Below, in pieces: positions 17,190-25,401 of a DNA stretch of 64,000 nt. The position numbers and the translations under genes were made by a program. The stretch's first letter is position 1, and each line of letters opens with the position of its first letter. The notes below the pieces were generated by a model that saw only the letters and a program-made list of their open reading frames with translations, was not told the DNA's origin and ran no database searches. The stretch is from Ignavibacteria bacterium UBA2360 (GTDB taxonomy: Bacteria > Bacteroidota > Ignavibacteria > Tepidaquicellales > OLB5): positions 57,330-121,329 of the forward strand of contig DDTQ01000004.1 in the NCBI GenBank assembly GCA_002344125.1. Direction: 5' to 3'.

Positions 17190-18558
17190 CACTTTTCTTT
17201 TTAGGTTCAGTTTTCTTTTTCTCAGTGGGTTTCTTAATATCAGTTTTTTTCTTTACATCAGTATTTTTCTTAGTGTCAGTTTTCTTATCAACTTTTTTCT
17301 TCTCGTTCTGTTTCTTTTCAAGTAGTTTTTTCTCAGTTAACTTTTTCTGCTGGTCTTCCTTCAGTTTTTCTATCTTTTCCTGTTTCTCAAGCTCCGCCTT
17401 TTCGAATTTTTCTTTCCTGGCCGAAAACTCCGCGAAATTATAGAACTTATATCCAAGTCTTTTTAATTTCAGCACTTCATCATAAAAAATCCCGAATTCA
17501 TCTTTATTTACTTTTATAGAGGTTACTATACTTTTGGAAAGATTGCCTTTGCTCTTTAAATTACCTGCTAATATAGTGAACTTATCTTTTGATTCCTCTT
17601 CGGCCTTGTTGTAAAGTACAGCCAGCTCATTATCATGAATAACTTTGATCTTAAATGAAGAAAGATCGTTTGCCACTGCGTTTACAAATGCCGGGTTTAT
17701 ATCATTATCTTTTTTAGTCAATATAACTGTGGTTACAGTGGGGAAGTCCACACTGAAGCTCTTCACTCTTTCACGAATTGCCTTTTCATCCATTGAAGCG
17801 GTAAAATCAGTTTCATAATTATCCCTGCCGCCAACAGTCAGATTGATGATCACATCCTTTTTATGGTGAAGCAGTTTGTTCTGCAGGTCAATTTCATCAA
17901 GATTCCGGGGGAAAACAAAGCTGAACTCACTCTTGTTTATCAGTAATTTGTCAACATCTTCCGGGTCATATTCTGCTATATTATTTATTATCACGCAGAC
18001 TATCGCGCTTTCACGGTGAACCTTTTCGGAGTGAACAATATTTATCTTAGCAAGTGGCAGTTTGCTTTTGGCGGTATCACTGTACATAACGCTTATCACT
18101 ACATCTTTTGTAATAATATCCTCGTTTACCGCTGTTACAAGTCCGTAGTTTTTAAAGTAAGAACTCAGCTCAGCGTTCACCTCAATTGAAGAAAGTTCAT
18201 TGGGTATAAGTACAGTTTTTGTGAAGAGTTCCGTCTGGCCGGATTCATTTTTTACAGACTTTTTTTGTGATTTCTCATTGTCTGAATTGGATATCCAGTC
18301 ATTTTTAATGCCGAAAATTCCTAACACAGAATCTACCCCCGTTGAAAGTATGCTCTTTAACTGCTCATTGGATAAGTTTTCGGCTGTTATATCCGTAAAG
18401 TTACCAGATATGGATGTTTGGCTATCGGTACCCGGAGGGCTTTCATTTAGAAGGTATTTTGATGCTAAAAGCGAAGCTGTTACAACAAGAAGTGCTGCAA
18501 TTACTATCACTTTGTTACGGAACGATTTAAAGAATTCTTTTATTTTAGATATTATCAC
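17173..18558 (-). CDS. Membrane-anchored, degenerate divergent polysaccharide deacetylase-like protein with Lys-rich tail
   Basis: A 461-residue protein. One N-terminal membrane segment (KVIVIAALLVVTASLLASKYLL, about residues 15-36) is followed by a polar linker. A globular region (about 200-390) follows the order of divergent polysaccharide deacetylases: IVCVIINNIAEYDPE where active enzymes have IVIDD, then HHKKDVIINLTVGG, ASMDEKAIRERVKSF and a C-terminal IFYDEVLKLKRLGYKF. The catalytic Asp pair and the NHMGS motif are absent, so it is probably not an active hydrolase. The last 60 residues are almost entirely Lys with Thr/Asp (KKTDTKK, VKKKTDIKK), a repetitive basic tail that may contact nucleic acid or cell-wall polymers. 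The family assignment is tentative. Confidence 0.65.
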   Translation of the reverse strand: MIISKIKEFFKSFRNKVIVIAALLVVTASLLASKYLLNESPPGTDSQTSISGNFTDITAENLSNEQLKSILSTGVDSVLGIFGIKNDWISNSDNEKSQKKSVKNESGQTELFTKTVLIPNELSSIEVNAELSSYFKNYGLVTAVNEDIITKDVVISVMYSDTAKSKLPLAKINIVHSEKVHRESAIVCVIINNIAEYDPEDVDKLLINKSEFSFVFPRNLDEIDLQNKLLHHKKDVIINLTVGGRDNYETDFTASMDEKAIRERVKSFSVDFPTVTTVILTKKDNDINPAFVNAVANDLSSFKIKVIHDNELAVLYNKAEEESKDKFTILAGNLKSKGNLSKSIVTSIKVNKDEFGIFYDEVLKLKRLGYKFYNFAEFSARKEKFEKAELEKQEKIEKLKEDQQKKLTEKKLLEKKQNEKKKVDKKTDTKKNTDVKKKTDIKKPTEKKKTEPKKKSDVKKK

Positions 18559-18687
18559 TATAATTAACTGAAATTACTACTTTTTAAATACAAATATGGC
18601 AGTTTTATATGACTAAAAATATTTATATTTTGTCATTAATACTACATAATTTTCAGTCTTAAACTCAATCTAAAGGAGATTTTCATT

Positions 18688-19401
18688 ATGGAACCAATTC
18701 CTGTAATGCAGGATGCTTATACCGGAACCCAGGACCACGCCAGGACATTTATACTTAAGGTATATATGTGGATGTCGCTGGGCCTGTTCATCACGGCGGG
18801 TGTTTCTATTTCGCCGTTTCTGGTACTTTCTGAAACTCAGTACATTAACCTGATCTCAGAATATATTTTCGTATTTTACGGATTATTAATAGTTGAATTC
18901 CTTATTGTACTGGGGTTATCTTTCCTCATTAACAAAATGCCTGCTATTCTTGGTTTGGCGGCATTTTTGTTCTATTCGCTGCTGAACGGGATAACGCTTT
19001 CTCCAATTTTCATCATATATACGGGCGCATCAATATTTTCAACTTTCCTTATTTGCGCAATGATGTTTGGCGGAACAAGTATCCTTGGTTTTATCACAAA
19101 AATGGATCTCACGAAATTCGGCGGATACTTAACTATGGCTCTGATCGGTCTTATTGTGGCCATGGTCGTAAATATATTTCTTAACAGCAGCATGATGAGC
19201 TGGATAATTTCATTCGTTGGTGTGCTGCTTTTTGTTGGATTGACTGCATATGATACACAGAAGATCAAAAATATGGCCGGCTCTATAGATTCAGCTTCCG
19301 AAGACGGAAAAAAGGCATCTATTATGGGAGCGCTGACATTATATCTCGATTTCATAAACCTGTTCCTTTTCTTACTAAGATTGCTCGGTAAAAGAAACTA
19401 A
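18688..19401 (+). CDS. Bax inhibitor-1 / YccA-family membrane protein
   Basis: A 237-residue inner-membrane protein with seven hydrophobic segments. It has the family opening ARTFILKVYMWMSLGLFITAG and the C-terminal signature FVGLTAYDTQKIKNMAG with its conserved Asp, then LTLYLDFINLFLFLLRLLG. Members form a pH-sensitive Ca2+ leak channel or act in membrane stress; YccA inhibits FtsH. A clear AAAGGAG lies 11 nt before the ATG. It stands alone between a divergent gene and the following cargo gene (20 nt gap, possible readthrough). Confidence 0.93.
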   Translation: MEPIPVMQDAYTGTQDHARTFILKVYMWMSLGLFITAGVSISPFLVLSETQYINLISEYIFVFYGLLIVEFLIVLGLSFLINKMPAILGLAAFLFYSLLNGITLSPIFIIYTGASIFSTFLICAMMFGGTSILGFITKMDLTKFGGYLTMALIGLIVAMVVNIFLNSSMMSWIISFVGVLLFVGLTAYDTQKIKNMAGSIDSASEDGKKASIMGALTLYLDFINLFLFLLRLLGKRN

Positions 19402-19421
19402 TTAATTAACTATATATTTAA

Positions 19422-20867
19422 ATGATAAAAAACATAAAATTACTGCTTATCCTGTTGTTTTTCGCGGCGGCGCAGGGTTACTCTCAGGTAACCTTTGTGA
19501 ACGCTTTTACTAACCTTTCTTTTTCCAGCCCTATATTTTTAACTCATGCAGGTGACGGAACGAACCGGATTTTTGTCGTGCAGCAGCGCGGCCTGATAAA
19601 GGTTTTCCCGAATGATTCCATGACTTCTTCCGCAAGCGTGCAGAACTTCATTGATGTGTCAAATCTTGTAAATCAATCGGGTAACGAGCGTGGACTTTTG
19701 GGATTGGCTTTCCATCCCAACTATTCTTCAAACAGGTATTTTTTTATCTACTATACACGCTCCAGCGATGGCGCGTTAAGGATATCCCGCTTCACAACTC
19801 AATCCGGAAATCCGAATAAAGCTGACTCTTTGAGTGAGCTTAACATGCTTACCATTGCTCACCCAACTTATACTAATCATAATGGCGGATGCCTGATGTT
19901 TGGCTCTGATGGTTATTTGTATGTGGGGACCGGTGATGGCGGCTCAGGCGGCGACCCCGGCAACAACGCGCAGAATGTAAACAGTCTGCTGGGTAAAATT
20001 TTGAGAATTGACGTAAACACCCCAAATGGCGGAAACAATTACAGCATACCTCCATCCAATCCGTTTGCAGGAGGCGGCGGAGCGCCGGAGATATACGCTA
20101 CCGGTATGAGAAACCCATGGAGATTCTCACAGGATCCGGTAACAGGTACTATCTATTGCGGTGATGTTGGCCAGGATGCCGTTGAAGAAGTTGATACACT
20201 TGCGGTCGGTAAAAATTACGGTTGGAGATGTTACGAAGGAAACAGTCCCTACAATACAACCGGATGCCAGCCAATCGGGACTTATACTTTCCCCATTGCC
20301 ACATACCCCAACTCAGGTTCAGATATATCTATCACCGGGGGGTATGTTTACCGCGGCGCAAGAGTGCCATGGCTTGTTGGAAGATATATTTACGCCGATT
20401 ACGGCAGCAGAAAAGTTTGGAAGTTATTACTTAGCGGTGGCGTAGTAAGCGATAATTCGGTTATTGGTAACGCACCGCAGGGTGTTCCTTCATTTGGCGT
20501 TGATCAGAATAATGAGTTATATATAGTAGGCTCAAGCGGTACCATTTATAAACTGCAGGATGCGTTAATTGGAATTAACGGAAACTCCAATGAACTGCCG
20601 GCCGGATTTTCGCTGGAGCAGAATTATCCAAATCCGTTTAATCCTGCAACAAACATATTTTACAATGTCGGTGAAGCCGCTGTTGTTAATATTGCTATAT
20701 ATGATATGACCGGCAAAGAAGTGAGCGTATTGCTGAATGAAACTAAATCAGCCGGCAGGTATTCCATTGAATGGAATGCGCTTAATATGCCAAGCGGTGT
20801 TTACTTCTACAAAATGACAATTAACGGAAGCCAGTCAATTGAAAAGAAAATGGTTCTAGTAAAATAA
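19422..20867 (+). CDS. PQQ-dependent sugar dehydrogenase-like (glucose/sorbosone dehydrogenase) T9SS cargo
   Basis: 481 residues: signal peptide (LLLILLFFAAAQGYSQ), then a glucose/sorbosone dehydrogenase six-bladed propeller to about residue 385, then a T9SS sorting domain (NYPNPFNPATNIFYNVGE...KKMVLVK). Propeller motifs: GLLGLAFHPNYSSNRYFFIYY, a conserved HPTYTNHNGGCLMFGSDGYLYVGTGDGG-type segment with the likely catalytic His, LLGKILRIDV, PWRFSQDPVTG, GDVGQDAVEEVD and NYGWRCYEG. Soluble relatives oxidise aldoses with PQQ; actual cofactor use is not shown here. This is the most canonical of the three paralogs at 19.4, 21.0 and 23.9 kb. The gene ends just before a palindrome and a terminator. 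Confidence 0.88.
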   Translation: MIKNIKLLLILLFFAAAQGYSQVTFVNAFTNLSFSSPIFLTHAGDGTNRIFVVQQRGLIKVFPNDSMTSSASVQNFIDVSNLVNQSGNERGLLGLAFHPNYSSNRYFFIYYTRSSDGALRISRFTTQSGNPNKADSLSELNMLTIAHPTYTNHNGGCLMFGSDGYLYVGTGDGGSGGDPGNNAQNVNSLLGKILRIDVNTPNGGNNYSIPPSNPFAGGGGAPEIYATGMRNPWRFSQDPVTGTIYCGDVGQDAVEEVDTLAVGKNYGWRCYEGNSPYNTTGCQPIGTYTFPIATYPNSGSDISITGGYVYRGARVPWLVGRYIYADYGSRKVWKLLLSGGVVSDNSVIGNAPQGVPSFGVDQNNELYIVGSSGTIYKLQDALIGINGNSNELPAGFSLEQNYPNPFNPATNIFYNVGEAAVVNIAIYDMTGKEVSVLLNETKSAGRYSIEWNALNMPSGVYFYKMTINGSQSIEKKMVLVK

Positions 20868-20878
20868 TTATTTAACCC

Positions 20879-20913
20879 AATTCATCCGATGACTTTAAGT
20901 CATCGGATGAATT
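20879..20913. repeat. Perfect 35-nt palindrome, CATCCGATGAC family
   Basis: Two 17-base arms (AATTCATCCGATGACTT and its complement) separated by one base, directly after the sugar dehydrogenase stop. Related copies: 40971-41002 (13-base arms), 39248-39260 (short) and a degenerate one at about 22394-22415. Each lies just downstream of a T9SS cargo gene. Confidence 0.8.
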
Positions 20914-20956
20914 ATTAATATTAATTTAGTAGTCATATACAACTACTAATCAATAA

Positions 20957-20984
20957 GCGTTCAATTCCATTGAACGCTTTTTTT
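20957..20984 (+). terminator. Intrinsic terminator
   Basis: GCGTTCAAT (20957-20965) pairs with ATTGAACGC (20969-20977), with a 3-nt loop and a T7 run. It ends the 19.4 kb cargo transcript. A decayed copy of this region (palindrome, ACTACTAATCAA, GCGTT...) recurs after the next gene at 22394-22490. Confidence 0.85.
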
Positions 20985-21026
20985 ATTAAAGATTAATTGG
21001 TATTTTGAGCTGTTAATAAAAGTATA

Positions 21027-22385
21027 ATGAAAAAAATATATATATCGTTAATTCTACTGTTCGTTAACTTCATTGTTATTTCCCAGGCATATAATACTGA
21101 TACAATAGTTAGCGGACTTCCAAAGCCGGTTTCCTTTGCATTCATGCCGGAGAATAAATTTATTATTTCAATCAAAGATAGCACTGTTAGGGTATACAAT
21201 ACTAACGGAACTTTTCTTAAAACATTCTGGAATTTCAGTGACTCTCTTTATGCAGCGGGACAGGAAAGCGGAGTGCTGGGTGTTTGCATTGACCCCAATT
21301 TTAGCTCTAATCATTATGTCTATGTCTACTATACACATTTAACACCTGCTTCTATAAGGGTTGTGCGTTTTACTGAAATCAATAACTCAGGAAGCAGCCC
21401 GGTTACAATACTGAATATCACCCAGTCACAATCAGGGATACACTACGGAGGCAACATGCACTTCGGCTCCGATAACAAACTTTATATTTCAGTCGGAACC
21501 GGCAGCGTTAATAATGATGCCCAGCTCTTAACTTCACCCAGGGGCAAACTGCTGCGAATAAACAGCAACGGTAGCATTCCATCGGATAATCCGTTTTATG
21601 ATGACGGAAATCCATTAACAGGCAGAGATGACAGAATATGGGTTAGGGGCTTGAGGAACAGTTTCGACTTTGCATTCAGCCCTTTCAATGACTCACTGTA
21701 CGCCACTGAAAATGGCAGTTCAATTGATGAGATAAACTACATCAGGAAAGGGGAAAACTATGGCTGGCCTGTTTGCCAGGGATATTGCTCACCTTATATA
21801 GATTCTCTTCGTCAGCCCATGTTTGCTTTAAATGGTTATGTACCCACCGGAATAACAGTTTATAATGGCTCAGCGTTTCCAACTCTTTCAGGTAAAGTGA
21901 TCTTCGGCAGTTACAGTTTCCAGTCCTTATATACAGCCACATTAAATTCAGCGCTTGATTCAATTGAGTATATTACCCCTTGGGCGGGTACCGGCAGGGT
22001 AGTCTCTATCACCCAGGGCGGCGATGGCAATATTTATGTTCTCAATTATGGTTTTACAAACGAAGGTTTTCTCTCAAGAATTAAACCGTTTGAAACCGGG
22101 TTGTTATTGAATGAAACACCTGCAAGTTTTAGGTTATACCAAAACTATCCAAATCCTTTCAATCCGGTAACCGGAATTAAATATGAAATTTCGCGAAAAA
22201 GTTTTGTAAGTCTGAAAATATTTAATGTTCTTGGAATAGAAGTAGCAGTACTCTTAAACGAACCTAAACAACCCGGCAGCTATGAGGTTTCGTGGGATGC
22301 TTCAAACTTCCCGAGCGGTGTTTATTTTTATGAAATAAGTACAGGAGATTTCACAGAACGAAAGAAAATGATTTTATTAAAATAA
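21027..22385 (+). CDS. Glucose/sorbosone dehydrogenase-type propeller, T9SS cargo (paralog 2)
   Basis: 452 residues: signal peptide (KKIYISLILLFVNFIVISQA), a propeller with ESGVLGVCIDPNFSSNHYVYVYY, IHYGGNMHFGSDNKLYISVG, RGKLLRINSNGSIPSDNPF, RNSFDFAFSPFNDSLYATENG and INYIRKGENYGWP, then a sorting domain from about residue 365 (NYPNPFNPVTGIKYEI...ERKKMILLK). The central His region is shortened and lacks the NHNGG seen in paralog 1, so PQQ-type catalysis is less certain. It is much closer in sequence to the gene at 23909 than to the one at 19422, implying a later duplication. Confidence 0.85.
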   Translation: MKKIYISLILLFVNFIVISQAYNTDTIVSGLPKPVSFAFMPENKFIISIKDSTVRVYNTNGTFLKTFWNFSDSLYAAGQESGVLGVCIDPNFSSNHYVYVYYTHLTPASIRVVRFTEINNSGSSPVTILNITQSQSGIHYGGNMHFGSDNKLYISVGTGSVNNDAQLLTSPRGKLLRINSNGSIPSDNPFYDDGNPLTGRDDRIWVRGLRNSFDFAFSPFNDSLYATENGSSIDEINYIRKGENYGWPVCQGYCSPYIDSLRQPMFALNGYVPTGITVYNGSAFPTLSGKVIFGSYSFQSLYTATLNSALDSIEYITPWAGTGRVVSITQGGDGNIYVLNYGFTNEGFLSRIKPFETGLLLNETPASFRLYQNYPNPFNPVTGIKYEISRKSFVSLKIFNVLGIEVAVLLNEPKQPGSYEVSWDASNFPSGVYFYEISTGDFTERKKMILLK

Positions 22386-22545
22386 CATTCCTCAAATGAC
22401 TCCGTCATCCGGTGAATTAGTATTCCTGGCCTTTGTAGTCACAACCAGCTACTAATCAAAATGCGTTTCTTTAGGCTCAACGCTTTGTTAATTGAACAAA
22501 TCTTATTAACTTGCACGAACTTTAACTATAAAATAAATAAGGATC

Positions 22546-23853
22546 ATGCTAGTGCGATCATTCATTTTTATACTTCTTCTCCTTCCTTCAGCTTTCTATT
22601 CACAAAACTGGATACCTTTAGGCAGCGGCACAAACGGCCAGGTTACCGCGTTAACGGTCTATAATGGTGAGCTTATTGCCGGCGGCAGTTTTACAACTGC
22701 CGGTGGAGTGCCTGCGAACAATATCGCAAAATGGAACGGTACCTCATGGTCACCTTTAGGTTCAGGAATTATAGGTAATGTTAAAGCATTGATTGTTTAT
22801 AATAATGAACTTATTGCAGGGGGGCATTTTTTTACTGCCGGTGGTGTTGGAGCAAATTGTATTGCCAAATGGAACGGCAGCGTATGGTCACCCTTAGGAT
22901 CAGGCATGAATTATTACGTCACCAGTTTTTCTGTACACAACAGCGATCTGGTTGCCGGCGGATTTTTTACTATTGCAGGCGGTATTCCTGCCAGCGCGAT
23001 TGCACGCTGGAATGGAAACTCCTGGAGCGCTTACGGTAATGGTTTACCATATATTGTAAATGGTGTTGCAAGTATCAACGACTCCCTTTTCCTCGGTGGA
23101 AACTTCTTTCAAACATATAGAAATACCGGCAAATGGACAGGTGCTGAGTGGGTTCCTATCGCCGGTGGATGTAACGGTGCAGTTCATTGTATGATAAAAT
23201 TCGGATCTGATCTGATTGCTGGCGGTGTTTTTAGCGGAGCCGGTTCATCTGTAGTAAATTGCATTGCCAGATGGAACGGTACCTCCTGGTCACCGCTTGG
23301 TTCCGGGATGAATCAATATATAAACTGCCTTACGGCAACCGACTCCTTTTTTATTGCCGGGGGTATTTTTACAACAGCTGGCGGTACGCCGGCAAACAGA
23401 ATTGCAAAATGGAAAAACACCTGGCAGGCAATGGGTGAAGGATTTAATAATGAAGTATTTGCTCTCACTGTTTATGCAGGTGAGGTAATTGCAGGAGGCC
23501 AATTTACAAGATCGGGTTCGACGGATATTAGTTTCATTGGACGTTTCAGTGAATTAACTCCAGTCGAGCCTGTAAGCAGCAATATCCCTGAAAAATTTTG
23601 CCTGTACCAAAATTATCCCAATCCCTTTAACCCGGTTACGAAAATTAAATTTGATCTTCCAGGTAAAAATTATACTATGCTTAAAATAATGGATGCTGCC
23701 GGCAGAGAGATAAATACTGTGATCAGCGGAGAACTTAATCCGGGTACCTATGAAATCTTATGGGGATCTGAAAAGTACTCCAGCGGAATTTATTTCGTTA
23801 AGATTATATCAGGTAGTTTTACTGATACTAAAAAAATGATCCTGTTGAAGTAA
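22546..23853 (+). CDS. WNG-repeat beta-propeller T9SS cargo
   Basis: 435 residues: signal peptide (FIFILLLLPSAFYSQ) followed by seven to eight repeats of about 40-45 residues with the pattern IAKWNGTSWSPLGSG...ALTVYNGELIAGGSFTTAGG. This is a kelch-like or delta-60-like propeller. The sorting domain starts at about residue 355 (YQNYPNPFNPVTKIKFDLPGK...KKMILLK). AAGGATC precedes the ATG. It has no enzyme motif; a binding or structural surface protein is the best guess. It lies between two glucose/sorbosone dehydrogenase paralogs, apparently inserted into or grown within that tandem array. Confidence 0.85.
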   Translation: MLVRSFIFILLLLPSAFYSQNWIPLGSGTNGQVTALTVYNGELIAGGSFTTAGGVPANNIAKWNGTSWSPLGSGIIGNVKALIVYNNELIAGGHFFTAGGVGANCIAKWNGSVWSPLGSGMNYYVTSFSVHNSDLVAGGFFTIAGGIPASAIARWNGNSWSAYGNGLPYIVNGVASINDSLFLGGNFFQTYRNTGKWTGAEWVPIAGGCNGAVHCMIKFGSDLIAGGVFSGAGSSVVNCIARWNGTSWSPLGSGMNQYINCLTATDSFFIAGGIFTTAGGTPANRIAKWKNTWQAMGEGFNNEVFALTVYAGEVIAGGQFTRSGSTDISFIGRFSELTPVEPVSSNIPEKFCLYQNYPNPFNPVTKIKFDLPGKNYTMLKIMDAAGREINTVISGELNPGTYEILWGSEKYSSGIYFVKIISGSFTDTKKMILLK

Positions 23854-23908
23854 ATGAATAAATTATTGGTTTTATTAAAATTGAAATCTTAAAGTAAATC
23901 CATAAGAA

Positions 23909-25291
23909 ATGAGAGCTATAAAATTAATTTTAGTTGCATTATTTATAATTCCCTGCGGTTTAACTAACAGCCAGAATTATCTGACAGAAAATGTGGTTAC
24001 CGGGCTTACTCAGCCTGTTTGTTTTGCTTTTCTTCCCGGCAGCAATATAATTGTAACTCAAAAAACCGGACTGGCAAAAATTTATAACATTAATAACACA
24101 TTTGTCTCAAATTTCTGGAGTTTTACTGATTCGGTTAACTCCTCGAGTGAAAAGGGTTTGTTAGGTGTTGTTCTTGATCCTGATTTCCAAAGTAACAGGT
24201 ATATTTACTTTTATTATATTACATCTTCCAACAGGTACAGAATAGTCCGTCTGAAAGAGAATAATAATCTTGGTACGGAACCATTTTATGTTTTTGATGA
24301 GCCTAATTCAACTGGCAGCGTTCACGTAGCCGGTAATATGAGGTTCGGAAAAGATAATAAACTATATGTATCTATTGGTGATAACGGTACAAGCTCAAAT
24401 GCTCAGTCACTTACAACATTTAAAGGTAAGATCTTACGCATTAATTCAAACGGAACAATACCAAATGATAATCCTTTTTTCGATGACGGGAATCCTTACA
24501 CTGCTAACGATGACAGAATATGGGCTTATGGGTTGAGAAACAGTTTTGATCTTTGTTTTAGTCCCGCAAACGACTCACTTTATGCCAGCGAAAATATGGT
24601 TGGTAATCCAGATGAGATAAATTTCATTCGTAAAGGAAAGAACTATGGTTGGCCAATTTGTTCGGGATATTGTTTCCCGTATAATCCATTGTATAAAGAA
24701 CCGATTGGTATCCTGCCCGGTAATGATAATGCCAATTATGCCCCGGCCGGAATCATTATCTATAACGGCTCCCAAATGCCTGAGTTAAATAATAAACTTC
24801 TTGTAATCGGAATGGGGGCTGGCCAGATCTACCGCGGACTTGTAAAATGTGAGCTTGGAAATGCGCCACTATATGATACAATTACTTCAAAAACTATCCT
24901 TCTCGATCTAACCGGTACAACCCTGCTGCAAGGCAGTGACGGATATTTGTATATTTGCCGTTTAACACAGGGAACAATAGTTAGACTGGTGCATGATCTT
25001 ACAGGCATAAGCAATAACAACATACCGGTAGATTTTTCACTTTCCCAAAACTACCCAAATCCATTTAATCCGATTACAAATATTAAGTACGAAATTCCCA
25101 AAAGCGGATTTGTTACATTAAAGATATGTAATGTACTTGGAATAGAAATAAGTACACTGGTCAACGAAACCAGGCAGCAGGGCTCTCATGAGGTTACGTG
25201 GGATGCATCTGACTTTCCAAGCGGTGTTTATTTTTATGAGCTGAGTGCGGGTGAATTTACAGAAAGAAAGAAAATGGTATTGGTGAAATAA
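23909..25291 (+). CDS. Glucose/sorbosone dehydrogenase-type propeller, T9SS cargo (paralog 3)
   Basis: 460 residues: signal peptide (KLILVALFIIPCGLTNSQ), a propeller with KGLLGVVLDPDFQSNRYIYFYY, VHVAGNMRFGKDNKLYVSIGDNG, KGKILRINSNGTIPNDNPFF and INFIRKGKNYGWPIC, then a sorting domain from about residue 375 (NYPNPFNPITNIKYEIPKSG...KKMVLVK). It shares long stretches with the 21027 gene, including RNSFDLCFSP.NDSLYASEN, so the two are recent duplicates. As in that paralog, the NHNGG of the canonical enzyme is absent. A strong terminator follows at 25344. Confidence 0.85.
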   Translation: MRAIKLILVALFIIPCGLTNSQNYLTENVVTGLTQPVCFAFLPGSNIIVTQKTGLAKIYNINNTFVSNFWSFTDSVNSSSEKGLLGVVLDPDFQSNRYIYFYYITSSNRYRIVRLKENNNLGTEPFYVFDEPNSTGSVHVAGNMRFGKDNKLYVSIGDNGTSSNAQSLTTFKGKILRINSNGTIPNDNPFFDDGNPYTANDDRIWAYGLRNSFDLCFSPANDSLYASENMVGNPDEINFIRKGKNYGWPICSGYCFPYNPLYKEPIGILPGNDNANYAPAGIIIYNGSQMPELNNKLLVIGMGAGQIYRGLVKCELGNAPLYDTITSKTILLDLTGTTLLQGSDGYLYICRLTQGTIVRLVHDLTGISNNNIPVDFSLSQNYPNPFNPITNIKYEIPKSGFVTLKICNVLGIEISTLVNETRQQGSHEVTWDASDFPSGVYFYELSAGEFTERKKMVLVK

Positions 25292-25343
25292 ATTTTTGTC
25301 GTTCCTGCGGAAGCAGGAATCTTCTGTTTTAATGTTTAAAACC

Positions 25344-25372
25344 GCCTGCCGTATTTATGGCAGGCTTTTTAT
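25344..25372 (+). terminator. Intrinsic terminator
   Basis: GCCTGCC (25344-25350) pairs with GGCAGGC (25359-25365), followed by a T-run. A short repeat GTTCCTGCGGAAGCAGGAAT precedes it (25301-25320). Confidence 0.8.
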
Positions 25373-25384
25373 TTTTATGTTGGG

Positions 25385-25392
25385 TATATTTG
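25385..25392 (+). promoter_or_regulatory. Candidate TAnnTTTG -7 box for metG
   Basis: TATATTTG, 9 nt before the metG ATG. It predicts a 5' UTR of only a few bases. No -33 TTTG is evident. Confidence 0.4.
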
Positions 25393-25401
25393 TAGATTAT
25401 T

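Noticed and set aside
17183..17443. Phe/Ser-rich plus-strand frame opposite the lysine-rich tail
   Set aside because: It is simply the complement of the AAA/AAG-rich Lys codons of the minus-strand gene; the apparent hydrophobic protein is an artefact.
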